Shown here piece by piece: positions 41,821 to 54,600 of a DNA stretch of 64,000 bases; position 1 is the first letter of the stretch; the number at the start of each line of letters is the position of its first letter. Origin of the DNA: Enchytraeus crypticus. Lineage: Eukaryota > Annelida > Clitellata > Enchytraeida > Enchytraeidae. The notes under the pieces were generated by a model. That model saw only the letters and a program-made list of their open reading frames with translations, ran no database searches and had not been told where the DNA came from. Made by a program: the position numbers and the translations under genes. The DNA lies in NCBI GenBank assembly GCA_905160935.1, contig CAJHZI010000558.1, positions 725,001-789,000 on the forward strand, given 5' to 3'.

Positions 41821-44800
41821 GCAGTCTTTGCATAAAACTTAAAGGATAAAATTCGATTTAGAGTGAGCCTCGTATTTAAAAAAATCGATAACGACTGTAC
41901 CAACTGAACAGCTCGACGTACCCAACTAAATTGTAGATTAAGTTATCCTTAAACTCTTCCAATAACCTTTCAATGTCACTGGACGACGACCCAGAGCATA
42001 TCACCTATATGCATTCTGATATTTACTACTATAGAACGATTGTAAACAACGCGAAAAGCGTACGATTTACATTACAAGTAGGCCTACAATCTTTTCACAC
42101 CCTAAAATTATCAATAAAATTATTCTGTTTATTTTCTCAGTTTTACGTTTCTCAAAACTGCACAGTAGGACGTTGACATAGTAGTCATATATCAACATCC
42201 TACATTGCAGCTGAGAAGAATTTGAGTAATACTGTTTGTCGATACCGTCAATCACTGCTGCCAGGATGTCATGGTTACAACATCTCTAACTCATTTGTAT
42301 TACTTAATATTTTCAATGACAGTTCCAATAATAATTAAAAATCAAACTGTAACTTCGACAGAATATTCTCTTCAAAAAATTAATACGGCACACCCAGACT
42401 GACAAGCTGCCTAAATTAAAGTACGTATTAAAACACAAAAAAGCACTAAACTGAAACGAGACATTAATTAAATATACTGAATATTCTCAACATCTAAACT
42501 TAAACATATCAGACTGATTCCAAACATCTTAGGCTTATCTTAAATACTATAGATGGTAAATTATATATTAGAACAACGATTTAGTTTGTTTAAAATGAAA
42601 ATAAAATTACAAATTGGATATATAACTTTATTTTTATAACGTTCTTTATACATTTTTTACATATATCCTAACTGCAATTTATCAGACTAAAGCAGTAATC
42701 TTAATCTTCAAAATCTATATGAGCAATACATAATAATTAACATACGTTTAGATGGATTTGTAACAAAACTAACTCAATATTGTTAACATAAAAATGATGC
42801 ACGAAAACACGCACATAATTTAATTTGATTAAAATAAAATATATCCAATACACTAAACTGTACTTTCAAAAAGTGAAACTCAAATTACTAGTGGTTCCGA
42901 TTAATTACAATTATTTAGGATAATTATAAAAAAATTTCAAAGAAAGAGTTCCTACAAAAATTAAAAGAAGCAATAATTTACCAGCAAACATACACAAGTA
43001 TATGTTATCAAGTTATTAACATTTATGCTTATACTTTTAACGAGTAGTTAAACGAAATTTGTAAGCAAAATTGTTTTTGAACTTTGCTTTAGTCTGAAGC
43101 ACAATAGTTACGCAATATTTCTTCAATCCCAGAATAACAAATAATAACATAATTTTTGTGAAATTGCACAGCACAGCTATAGAGTTAAGTACACAGTAAA
43201 AGAGCATGCGATTCTAACAACAAAACGTTAGGAAGTCACCTTTGATAGAATCAATTCGCTAATGACTAAGAGACACAAAGTGAAATAATGAGACAGACTC
43301 ATTCAAGTTCTAGCTAGCTGCTAGCATACACAGACAAATAAATACCACATCAGCCTCTTACGTTTGCTTAAGTTTGCTAAATCTTTTCGTTTGCTAACAG
43401 CAATTATCTGTGACAATTATTATGTCTATTTTGTAGAGTAGACTACACAAACTAGCCACATTCAGAAGGAATAACAGTTTTGTCGCTAGATGGTTGAATT
43501 ATATAAACCGTGAGAGGCAGACGTTTAAGAAACATTAATTGACTAAGTTAAGTTAGGATTTAAAACTGGTAGCATCTTGAAATATTAGAAACATGTCAAA
43601 TTAAAGTAACAAGTAACATGTGAAATTTCATTGCAAGTTCTTTTTGTGGCTTAATTATAGTCCATATTTTTGCAAGTTACTAGAGCAGTCATACAATGAT
43701 GCGTAAGCGTGCTGATATCAGGTTCTTAAAATTGCATGATTAATGCTAAAAGAAACGATGTAAAAGAAAAGTAGATTAGATAACCACACTCCTTTTTCTA
43801 AAATACATAAGCAGCATGAATACATCATATAATCTTTACCTAACTGTTGAGGAATGTCAAAAACTAGACTACTGTACAATTTTGCAACTTTATTCACTGT
43901 CGGTTTATAGTTAAAGTTTGTGAATCATTATAATAACTGTGAATAACAGAGCAGCGAAATCGAATTTTTGATTATTGCATCAAACATAATACGTGTGTAG
44001 TTAGTATTCTCATACAAATTTCATTTATTCTAGAGACATTGAAAAACAAGGTAAAAACAATGCTCATACACCCTGCATCATTGCTGCAGAGCTATTGCAT
44101 CGGTAATGCACTAGCTTCACATAGTCAGGTACACTTTTAAATATTATGTAAAATTTCACACAACAACTCAATTATTGAGGTGTGAAACTAACGCATGACT
44201 TGTACACAACATTCAGTAAGAAAGCAGGAAAATTCTGAAGCAGTTACAGCAGTGGAATATTAGATGTAATAAGTCTACAAAGTATCACACGCAAAACATT
44301 AACCTCATATCAATACATCTGTAAAGTGTATAATTCTAAAGCTACATACATATGCGAATACGTGTGAATGCAATGTAATAGAAATCTCTGACTCGTCCTA
44401 AGTGAGTAACCAGGCGTTAAATCCGCACTGTATTGTGATTGCATTGTACAACTCAGTATGAGCTTATTTCTAGAATCTAGAGATAGCTTGAGAGATTTTC
44501 TACTGATAAATGTGTTGATGGCAAAACTTGGCTCGATTCATTTCATGATTACTCGTTTTCCTGGCGAATATGTTACGGAATAATTAATAGCAAATAACTC
44601 GCATAACTCACAATAATAACTATAACTCGATATTCAAAGAAATTATCAGCAATATTAACGACTATCACATTAATTTGGCAATAATTGCATATTTCGCAAA
44701 ACCATCTACACAATTGGATATATAGTAGTGACTTGACTATTGCGCAAAATCATCTAATAATTAGATATCATATAAAGAAAACTTACACGCTCGACATCAA

Positions 44801-45381
44801 GCTCAAAATGGAAATGTATAAAACTATAACTTCCTAGAAACCCAAAAACTTAATACTGAGCTCTAGGTTAAAAAGAGATGGAGAGCAAAATAAACGCATC
44901 ATGGACATCAAATCATTATGCATTTTTGCATAAGATACCACTAGGCATGTTGTTAGTGGCCATCAGTTACAGTAAAATACTGATCAATATTACAATTGTT
45001 ATTAGATAGAATTTCCTTTTTCCTAGAATATTCTAGAACGAAACTGTGAATGATAAGACTGAGTAAAACAGACTGTTAGCTGAGGCTGATTGGACAACTT
45101 CAGCTACATAAAAAAAACTCACATTAATTGAGTATCGCCTATTTTTTGTACTGCCTAACCCGATCAAACAGCGAAAACTTCTTGAAACCTTTATTAACAA
45201 TCTCCATTGGTGAAATCTCAACGATAAATCAGCGGTAAGAGTCTTCAATATCACGTCACCTAGCTTCAACATTCAGTGCTTGACATCAGTCTCATTTTTC
45301 AAACCCGGGGGATTCAAATTACAGGAAATTTTCCGAGAGGTTTACGTTTTGGAGAATTCGAATGGTTATATTTCTTGCTGG

Positions 45382-45600
45382 CTAGACATGGACAAATTCT
45401 GGTGAGTCCTGATCGGAAGGATTAGCAATGAGATAGTCGATGGATCTCTTCATGTTCCACTCACACATGTCCAGTATCCGCAGACATCTTTCTCTGTCTG
45501 CTCCTACGTCAACTCTCATTAACTCCTCAATCATCTCCTCTCGTTTCTCTTCTCCTCTGCTAACATTGTCCGCTGCTTGACGAGTCGATGCCTGATGAGT
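45382..45600 (-). CDS. TNK2: ACK homologue last exon: UBA domain
   Basis: 73 codons including TAG at 45382-45384. EEMIEELMRVDVGADRERCL, then RILDMCEWNMKRSIDYLI fits the C-terminal ubiquitin-associated domain of ACK kinases, which binds ubiquitin and promotes turnover after activation. Acceptor TTGTACAG at 45608-45601. Confidence 0.88.
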   Translation of the reverse strand, partial: THQASTRQAADNVSRGEEKREEMIEELMRVDVGADRERCLRILDMCEWNMKRSIDYLIANPSDQDSPEFVHV

Positions 45601-48600
45601 CTGTACAACACAGAATGCACACAGAGCTGTGAAGCAGTCATAAATAGGTAAGGTAATACATAAAAATGTAAATTAGTATATAAATAGGTAACATATAGGT
45701 AAACAATTATAAATATGTAGTGCCATTAGTCACAGTTGCTACCATTTAGTTGTAATAATTTAATTGATGCTGAAGTTGATGTCGTAGAGAAGTGAGAAGT
45801 CGAATCTTGGGCTTCCTCTCTATCTATGACAGCGACAGGATCATCCGGCGCCCGCAGCCAGCATTATTAGTATTTATAAAGACGTCTTTGTTGTTCCCCC
45901 AAGATGTTAACAGCAATGCTGACCACTCCAATCTACAGCATCTAATAGAATGTCTTAATAGCGTAGGAGTAACGTCATGAAGTTTTAAATGACAGATCCT
46001 GAGGTGAATTGAATCCTCGTGGGTTCGAATCCCGGCCGCGCTGATCTGAGAGTAAAATCTCGGACATTCACTGGACTGGTAACACGGAAAGTGGAATAAA
46101 TTGCCTAACGGTTTAAACATGTGGTATTAAAAGTGATAGATATCAACATAGTTGATCAGTTCACTACAATGCGTGTTGTTTACTTTTATTTATCTAGGAA
46201 TGGCTATCTTTATCATTAATATATTATACATTCTTGTTACCTTTTTAGACGTAGGGTTCGAATCCCGAGATTTTACGTAGGGCCTACTGCAGAGCTAATC
46301 TGCATTGATCAACCTAACTAAGAGACTGCAGATTAAATTTATACAAGTAAAAACAGATGATTTGTACAGTGATACATCTGAATATTTGCAAATTGGCTAG
46401 CAGCTCTAATGCTTAACAGTGGAAGCGTTATACAGATACAGCCTCATATCAACAGAGATTATGTCATCAAAAACTTTGGTTCATCTATATCTACGGCTTA
46501 AAACTTTTAGCTTGATTATACAATTATGTTTACGGTTAATAGCGCGTTTGATTTAATCAGTCATAATAACAAGTTCATGAATTGGTAGCTAAGTGACAAA
46601 CCTTTTTACCAGGAATAGTTGTAGGCGCCTGCTTTGCATCAGCCTGTGAGCTAGAAACATATAAGAATTTAACAAAAATTAACAATATGTCTTATTACAT
46701 AAAGTCTATAAAATCGACTAGTCAATAGAGAGAGAGGTAGGGGATAGCTGATTGTAGATTATAATTACTACAACTTCGACAATGAGAGCTCACCCCCAAG
46801 TCAGTCAACAGGAAAAAAATCCGCAGTGAAAGGAAGATTTTATTTTAATCTGCACTAGATGTATTGAAAACTCGACCAAAAGTAGAAATAAGTAACATAC
46901 GGATAAATGTTGTGAGTAAAAGTAAATGTACGCAAATAAGGAAAATTTTTTTAAAGTAAAAGTAAAAATATGTAACTAAGGATAAAATTAGTAAGTAACT
47001 AAGTGTTGTTTACTTTTATACTAACTGCAACTCAACAAACATGAAATCAGTTGCAGTTAGCTAACTAGAACTAATAACAAAGATAATATACAGGCTAATT
47101 ATAGAAAAAATCAACTTTACAACGTGCAGTTTTAATTTAAGTAAGTAGCTAAGAACTGAGCACAAAATGCAGCTCAGTAAAAAAAGTACAGATTGCAGAA
47201 GTTTAAAATAAAAAAATTAATAAAAGGCAACTCAACAAACATGAAATCAGTTGCAGTTAGCTAACTAGAACTAGTAACAAAGATAATATACAGGCTAATT
47301 ATAGAGAAAATCAACTTTACAATATGCAGTTTTAATTTAACTCAAAATGTAAAATACACCTTCTTATAAAAATTTTAACTACAACATATCTACATTATAA
47401 TTAGGCGTCAATCTTTAGCAGCACAAATTCTGACAATATATACATGTATTATTCTTCTCAGACTAAACAATTCAGTTCAGGGATACCATTAAAGTATAAC
47501 ACAACATATTTCATGACAATTAAAAAATTAAAAGTCAGCGATATAAACTATTACAAGTTAGACAAAGAAAAATAAACAAGAGAGACAAGAACACATTCAG
47601 ACGAATCATAGTAAAGACGAATCATAGTTTGAATCATAGTAAAGAATAAATTAGAGTTCAATCTAAAACTACAACTTAAAGCCAATAAATCAAAACCAAT
47701 TTATAATAACTTACACTAAACTAAAACACAGAAGGAAATAATATCTTTTAACATATATCAAATAAAACCAAAATTTAAAAAAATAACAGAAATAAACTAA
47801 AAGCAACAAAGGAATACCTTTCACTAGAAAACACATCATTGAGAGCATTCTCCATAACATCTTCATAGCTAACTCTATCCCCATTCTTCAACGATACACC
47901 GAGTATATACCTCATCTGGATTTCGTTGCTCACTTTATCCTGATGAATTTTAAGACTTGGACCCGCAGCAGCAATGCGACAGCTCATCTCGTTCAGACGC
48001 TTTCCGTCTAAACCCTTAACAGCGCAGACCTCCTCCATTCTCTTCTCAAACATCTCCAGGCGCGTCGATTTCAGTCGAGCGGGCTTTGTCTTTGGAACTT
48101 CGGTAACAAGATTTTCCGAAGAGTTGGAAAAATCAGCATCACGACTAGCACTCGTAACGATCGTCTTATTTGCTTTTGGAACATCTGCAATGATATTGTC
48201 AGACGATACAGAAGACGTAACATTGAAACTATCAATCAATGTCTTATCGCATGATTCAGAACTGTGACATGACTGGGGTATCAGTAGATCTCTGGCTTCA
48301 ACAGCTAACGACCCTTGTGATTCGTCTGTGTAAACGCCTTCGTCCGACTGATGAGTTACGCTGGAATTTTCCGATGAATCGTGCGAGTCACTAGGACGCC
48401 ATCTCTCCGCTATCAGTTCAACTCCCATGCCTTCCACCGCTGAGGATCCATCACCTCCGTCGTTTAGTCTATCCTCCGATATAAACAACGGACTATTAGA
48501 CAGAGCACGACTCGTTGACGGAACAATCGAATTTTCAGATTCACAAATGTCTGCGTCATCAGCAGACGTTACAGAAGCGGACATTTTATTTCTTTCTGCA

Positions 48601-51600
48601 GCTGCTTCTAGTTCTTGTCGCTCTAGTTCTTGTTCTCGAAGTCGATCAAAGAACGGCAGATTGATGTTGAGATTGGCCACCGAAGGGTTTGTCTTGTATT
48701 TACTTCCGGAGCTGCTACTTAGAGCAGAAGTAACAGACGACACAGAAGATTTAATACGAGCTTTCGTTTTGCTGAAAGCATTTGATTCTCTCAGTTTTCG
48801 CAGAGGATTCGTGTCGTCAGAAACAGGCGGAGATATTCCGACAGGTTTATTTCTTCCCGGTAGACTACCACTGCTGGAAGAAGAAAATCGAGCAGAGTTT
48901 GACAGAAATTCTGCCGATGAAGCTGATGACGGTGCAGGACTGACTGCTGACGTATTGAGACCGGTTACAGTTCTTGATTGTAATTGTCCAGCAGACATAG
49001 GAGCACGCGTTAGGCTACTTCTCTTACAAACACCAGTATCACTCAAGTTAGGATAAACTCCTACAGCTTTTGCGGCAGATGAACTACGAATAACGGATCG
49101 AGTAATCACAGATTTAGAATCAGTATCTGATTGCTCACATTTGTCTTCCCGCTCTAAGCTACCATCTTGCGATCTAAACTGCCATACATTGCTTTCATTG
49201 GCTGATGACGCACTATCTAACGAGTTATCTAACGTTAAAGCTATTGGCACATCTAAGTAGTCTTCGCTATATCCTGGATAAATCAGAGTATTATCTAAGC
49301 TAACGTCATCCACAATTGTATTGGCAATATCACTAGAGTTTACTACACACTCACTGCTCGGACTTCCACCATTTTGATTGTTTCCATGATATGAACTTTG
49401 ATTAAGTTGACTACTGATTTCATTTTTGTCTTCATTCCGTTCCAAGTCCAATTTGATATTCGGCGATGAGATTTGATTGATTGTTTGAATCATTTCTTTT
49501 GAAGATTTCTCGTCGTTCTTTCCCTCGCTGTCCCAGGCCTTCAATACTTCATCCATCAGCGACGGTCCCAGGTCAAACGACGTCTATACAATCACAACAG
49601 ATTAGAAAATGTTTTGCACTTAATTCAAGCTTCATAAGCAACTTGATGCCAAATTAATTCACAATCACGATATATGAGAACATGATGTTGGACTAATCGC
49701 TTTTTTCACACCCATCTCTTCCTACCCAATATTTTGTCTAATTGTGTGCAAGTATCATCCAAGAGATATACGCTAAATTTAGAACAAAATATTCATGAAT
49801 TTATCAATGAATATTATTGAGTATAATCACGATATAATCAGAGCTCAAAATATTAATATACCTCAAATACCTAATCAATAGAAAGTTGAACATTGATAAA
49901 TTCACAGACTAAGAGAAATATCTTTGATAAAAATCTAAATAGCAAATGGTAAATATAAATAGCAATGAAACGATCAGCTTTGAAATACAATAGCTGTCAC
50001 GAACAAATGACAATAAGAAATACACAGAGCTGATAAGAAAACTATTACAACCTTAGCTAATGCAATGGAATAATAGAGGCAATAGAACAAAATTCAGCTT
50101 AAAGTTTAATTTAAATACGTTCAACACAATGGGAAAGTTCAATCAACAAAACTTTCTCCAAAAGCACTCACCGTTATCTCGGGAATTTTGAAATCGTCGA
50201 ACACAGCTTCGTTGCCATCATCATCATCATCATTGTAGACCTGTCGAGTAGACAACTCTCTCTCCTCTGAACGAGACTTGGGTATACTCTCAAAGTTCGT
50301 CTGCATGCTACTAACGTCCGTCAGCGTATCACTGAAACAAGAAAACATAGAAATACACATACAGCATAGCATCTATATCTAAAGACAGGCGAGTTTTCTG
50401 ACAGCTTGCTTAATAAGCAGGAGACCAGACGCTCAAAAACCTACAATGTAATCTAGCACGACTGTAAAAGACAGTACACTTGTGATGATACTGAAACGGA
50501 CGTTAAATTTATCCTTTATTGCAATTCTTTTATTCGTTCAAGATCAAACAAATAATGGGATAAAATAATAATGGTATCATCACAGGTCTGGAATAACTAA
50601 CATCAAATCTGTATCAATTTGTGACACGACACAGCACGGTAAGAGCTATTGGCCCAGTAAGATTAATGAAGTGTCACAGATGGCTAACAATTGGTACTAT
50701 CCAAGATATGATTAACCATGGAGAGGATTTTATAAAAAAGCTGCCAGGAACCTGCAATGTTGAATCAAAGACCAGTCAAAATCCTTGACATTCCTATAGA
50801 AATAGTCTTTTCAAAAAAAATCTGTAGCAATAATCAGCTGTGCTACAACGCGGTAGCATGGTAGTTCAAGCAAGAGTAGAACAACACACACCTAACCGTC
50901 AAACACCATATCCACTGGCTGGAGCCAGTGGAGATGATGGTAAGATATTCGACCGCTGATCAGTATGTGCGGGGTTCATATCCTGTGCTCGCCCGTCACT
51001 GACATCGCTTTCGAGTGACGAAACCGACGTTAACAATAGCTTTATCTATAAAAACAAGGACTAATAAACTTCAGCAAGTAATAAACAGTACGACACACTG
51101 GACACACCTCGACATCAGGCTGTAATTCTGCGGCGTGTCAGACTCGGCCGCGGCGTCGTGTCGAGTAGCGCTGTAGTCGCCGGTGACCGATGACGTCACG
51201 CTGTACCTGCTGACCGACAGAGAGCTGATGACGTCAGAGAGGCTGCAGTGACTGGCGGCACTGCTAGAGTGACCAGTGGTCAGCGGCGTGACGACGCCGT
51301 CGCTCAGCGACCCGTTAGAAGTGCTGCAGGCGAGACGAGTGGCCACGTCGCTCTCTATCGACAGCTTCGACTGGTCGATACTTCTGCGCTTCGTTGTCTC
51401 TCGCTGGGACTCGCTGGCACGAGCCGAGCGATGTAGGTCTTCTGAACTACGAGCTGAGATAATAATAATACGTACAATATAATAACACACAATACGTACT
51501 ATTTAAAATAATATTATAAAATAGCAATACTATCTACAAGAAACAATGCGCACTTGTGAGCATTATTTTCAGGTGAGAAGAGGAAAAAGAAAATCGAGTA

Positions 51601-54600
51601 TAACTGAGTTTTGGTTGGCTCATACTTCTTGAAGCAGACATCAATCTTATGTAATTCAAACAATATACAGAACATCTTTCATGCATAGACTTAATGTTTT
51701 ACTATTTCAAATTCTCAATATTTACAAAAATAATAATAACGAAAACAATTCGAGCGAAAAAACAACATCGAGCAGTATTGAACCAAAACCAAGCGGAAGA
51801 GCAACAGAAATGTCTATAAAGATGCAAATCCATAATACACGGAACTCGACCAAAGATTATGCTAGAAAAGAGACGTACGTGGAGTGTGAACTTTAACGGG
51901 AAGTTTCTCAAAATCGCTGCCTATGAACGCAATGTCACCAAACATGGTTCCATCGCAGCCAACATGGCCTGTGTGCCGCAGATCTTGCTGTGGACCACTG
52001 ATCATTCCTGCGTGCAAGCGCGCTAGCTTAACTGACTTCTTACTCGACTCTGTGCAACCAATCAATCGATTAATTAATTAGTTAATCAATCGATCAATTA
52101 AAAATCATTAGCAATCCATCAATCACGTAATCATCAATCGAGACATCAATATATTAGCCAATCAACCAGACATATTGGACCTGCCTGCTGTGATAAGATG
52201 ATCTTGGAGTTGATTTTTAGAGTGCAAGCATTCAATCAGATAATCAACAACACAAAGTTTGCCTTCAAGCTCTACACCTCGGTTTCATAGCATAACCCTA
52301 AAAACACAAGAAAGGTATATCCATGACCAAATAAGAAGAAGATAAATTCAGAAGAAGATAAATTCAGAATTAGCAATTAATAGGTAAAACTCTTGCAATT
52401 CTACCTGTTCACTGAAGAAACAGAACAAACTAAACCTTAAAAAAGTGATTTTGTCATATTTTCCTTTTGTAGCTCTGGCATATACAACCCAAGATATGAT
52501 AATTAGGTTTAAACTTTAAAGATTTAATTTATAAGCCGGTACCCATACTGCACCCATACTTTAACTGAGCAGTCAGCACACTGATAGACACTACTAATCA
52601 ATGCACTGAACAAAATAGCACTGGTAGGCCTATATGCTAGAATCAAAATTTATCAAATATAAAGTAGTTCACAGTTACCCCTCCTAGAAGCTTTCTGTCT
52701 CTGTTGCTGACCAACAGGTTTTATGTCGATGTAGTTGGCAGCATTGGATGGATCAAAGAACCCAACACGATTGGTCGACTCGTGCACAGCCTTCCACATT
52801 CCAGGCTCCACTGGATTAGCAGGTCTGTGTAAAGAGTACAATACATCGTTACTGACCAACCAAAATGGCAACCAGACATCGTATGTTTAACAGTGAATCC
52901 TGAGTCACCCACTCAAAGTAATTAGTAAATTACTAAATTAATTAGTGATTAGTTAATTATTAATTATAAATCCAGAGTCATTGACTCAAAGACGCAAATT
53001 CTCTTCAACAAACAAGATCTGGAGAACTAACAAACAAAATAAACATGAACATATAATCTTGTAAATTTACCCAGATTAAATTTTGTCTCATTAAGCAAAG
53101 GCAGCGTCACGCGTAGACTGATGACCACTGCAATCATGCAACCGTTGGAGAAGGGTAAGTCTAGTTAACATCAATTGGACACATTTCAATCAGAAATATC
53201 AGCAGGAAATTTAAAAAACTATAAACCTCACGGATTCTAAAGAGAGTAAAACACTGCTTTGAACGATGAAACTAAAACATTTAAAAACAGCGGGCTACAA
53301 AACAACACAATAACTTTTACATTATGACTATGATATAAAATTATGTGTTTAACTAAATGTTATGAAAAAAAACCAAGAAAAATTTTAAAAATTACACAAA
53401 AATTGGAGTCAAACCGTTTATCCAGTACAGTGAGAATGTCTCCAGTTTTATAAATCAGGCAGTCACCACGTACCACTGTTGTCTCCTTGTGAATCATCAT
53501 TCGCACAGGTTTAATCTACACAGATATGATACCAGATTACAATTAAGATATCAGAATAATTAAGTCAATATATCCAACTTATAAATCTATAAAAAACATA
53601 ATGGCACACACGGGTCAGGAAGCTCAGATGCTTGTTTAAGACCCATTTCCTCCTTCCTCTCCATGGTTATTAGTAATCGTTGCCTTTTGATGGCGCATCA
53701 ATTGTAGCCGGCGCGGATTTAAGAATAACCTTCCATCACCCTGGGATTTTTCCTTCCTAAGCTTTTACCAACATTCGGTCTTACAAGGTGGTCACCTACA
53801 AAGTACTAACCGAGGTCGATCCAGCTTAACTTCGATAATTGACGCGCAACTAAACCGAGTGCGCTAATCCCGCCGTCTATACCATATTAAAAGAAATAAT
53901 AAATATAATCCTAACACTACATCAGCCAAATGATCTAATTTTAGTAACTGCAAATGTATTAAAATTTAACTGATAAGTGATTTACTTGTAAAAACTACAT
54001 ATCCATTAAAATTTAGCAGATAAATAAATATATATATCTATTATGATTGTGAAAAAATACATATATACTAACGCTACCATAATACACTAATTTGATCTCA
54101 CTTTCTAGAGTAGTCTTTATATTCTCAGTCGTCTTTGTGTGATGTTTTGGCGTTTGTTAGTCCAAAGTCTGCATGGGACGTCCCTGATATTGTCTTATGG
54201 AGTGGAACCGGACGTTAAATTCTTATTGATTGATTGATATTAAAATTTAGTAGATAAACAAATATGAATCTATTATAATTGTGAAACAAATAGCAGATAA
54301 GTAAATGTGTTAGGTATGAGAACACTTTTGAGCTTACACCCTGCAGTGAGTTAAGGAGTTTATCAAATCTTGGTCTCTGGTGTGGGTCATGCTGCCAGCA
54401 CTCTAGCATGAGCTCATAATGATCACGTGGACAACGATCAGGCTGCTCCAGGCGCTGATGGTTCACCTCTGATGATATATTACCTATAATCTACAACAGC
54501 AATAGATTATAGTGTCACATTCAGGCATTTTTCCATCACCAACATATAAATTTATAGAATTTTACCTTATTATGGTCATAGTTTGCAACAATATCGAACA

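Larger units (their letters stand above)
38301..45381. other. Long AT-rich non-coding region downstream of the ACK gene
   Basis: About 7 kb without a supportable gene; the longest frames are about 60-80 codons without recognisable domains. It includes a GGGGCAACAGACGTTAAACC SINE-type tail near 39455-39480, a SINE family C piece (39949-40035) and a short LINE tail (41690-41820). The end next to 45382 is presumably the 3' UTR of the kinase gene. Confidence 0.55.

Noticed and set aside
11139..46175. tRNA genes at the B-box-like sites
   Set aside because: The blocks recur with shared non-tRNA bodies and lack acceptor-stem pairing, so they are SINE heads rather than tRNA genes.
46878..47015. AGTAAAAGTAAA-rich segment resembling hAT ends
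   Set aside because: Similar in style to the 5.3-6.9 kb element but no inverted partner or target duplication was found.
47974..49056. Plus-strand frames of 97 and 209 codons opposite ACK exon 13
   Set aside because: Shadows of a long Ser-rich exon; no independent support.
51681..51896. 71-codon plus-strand frame
   Set aside because: Overlaps ACK exon 10 in antisense and low-complexity intron; no domain.
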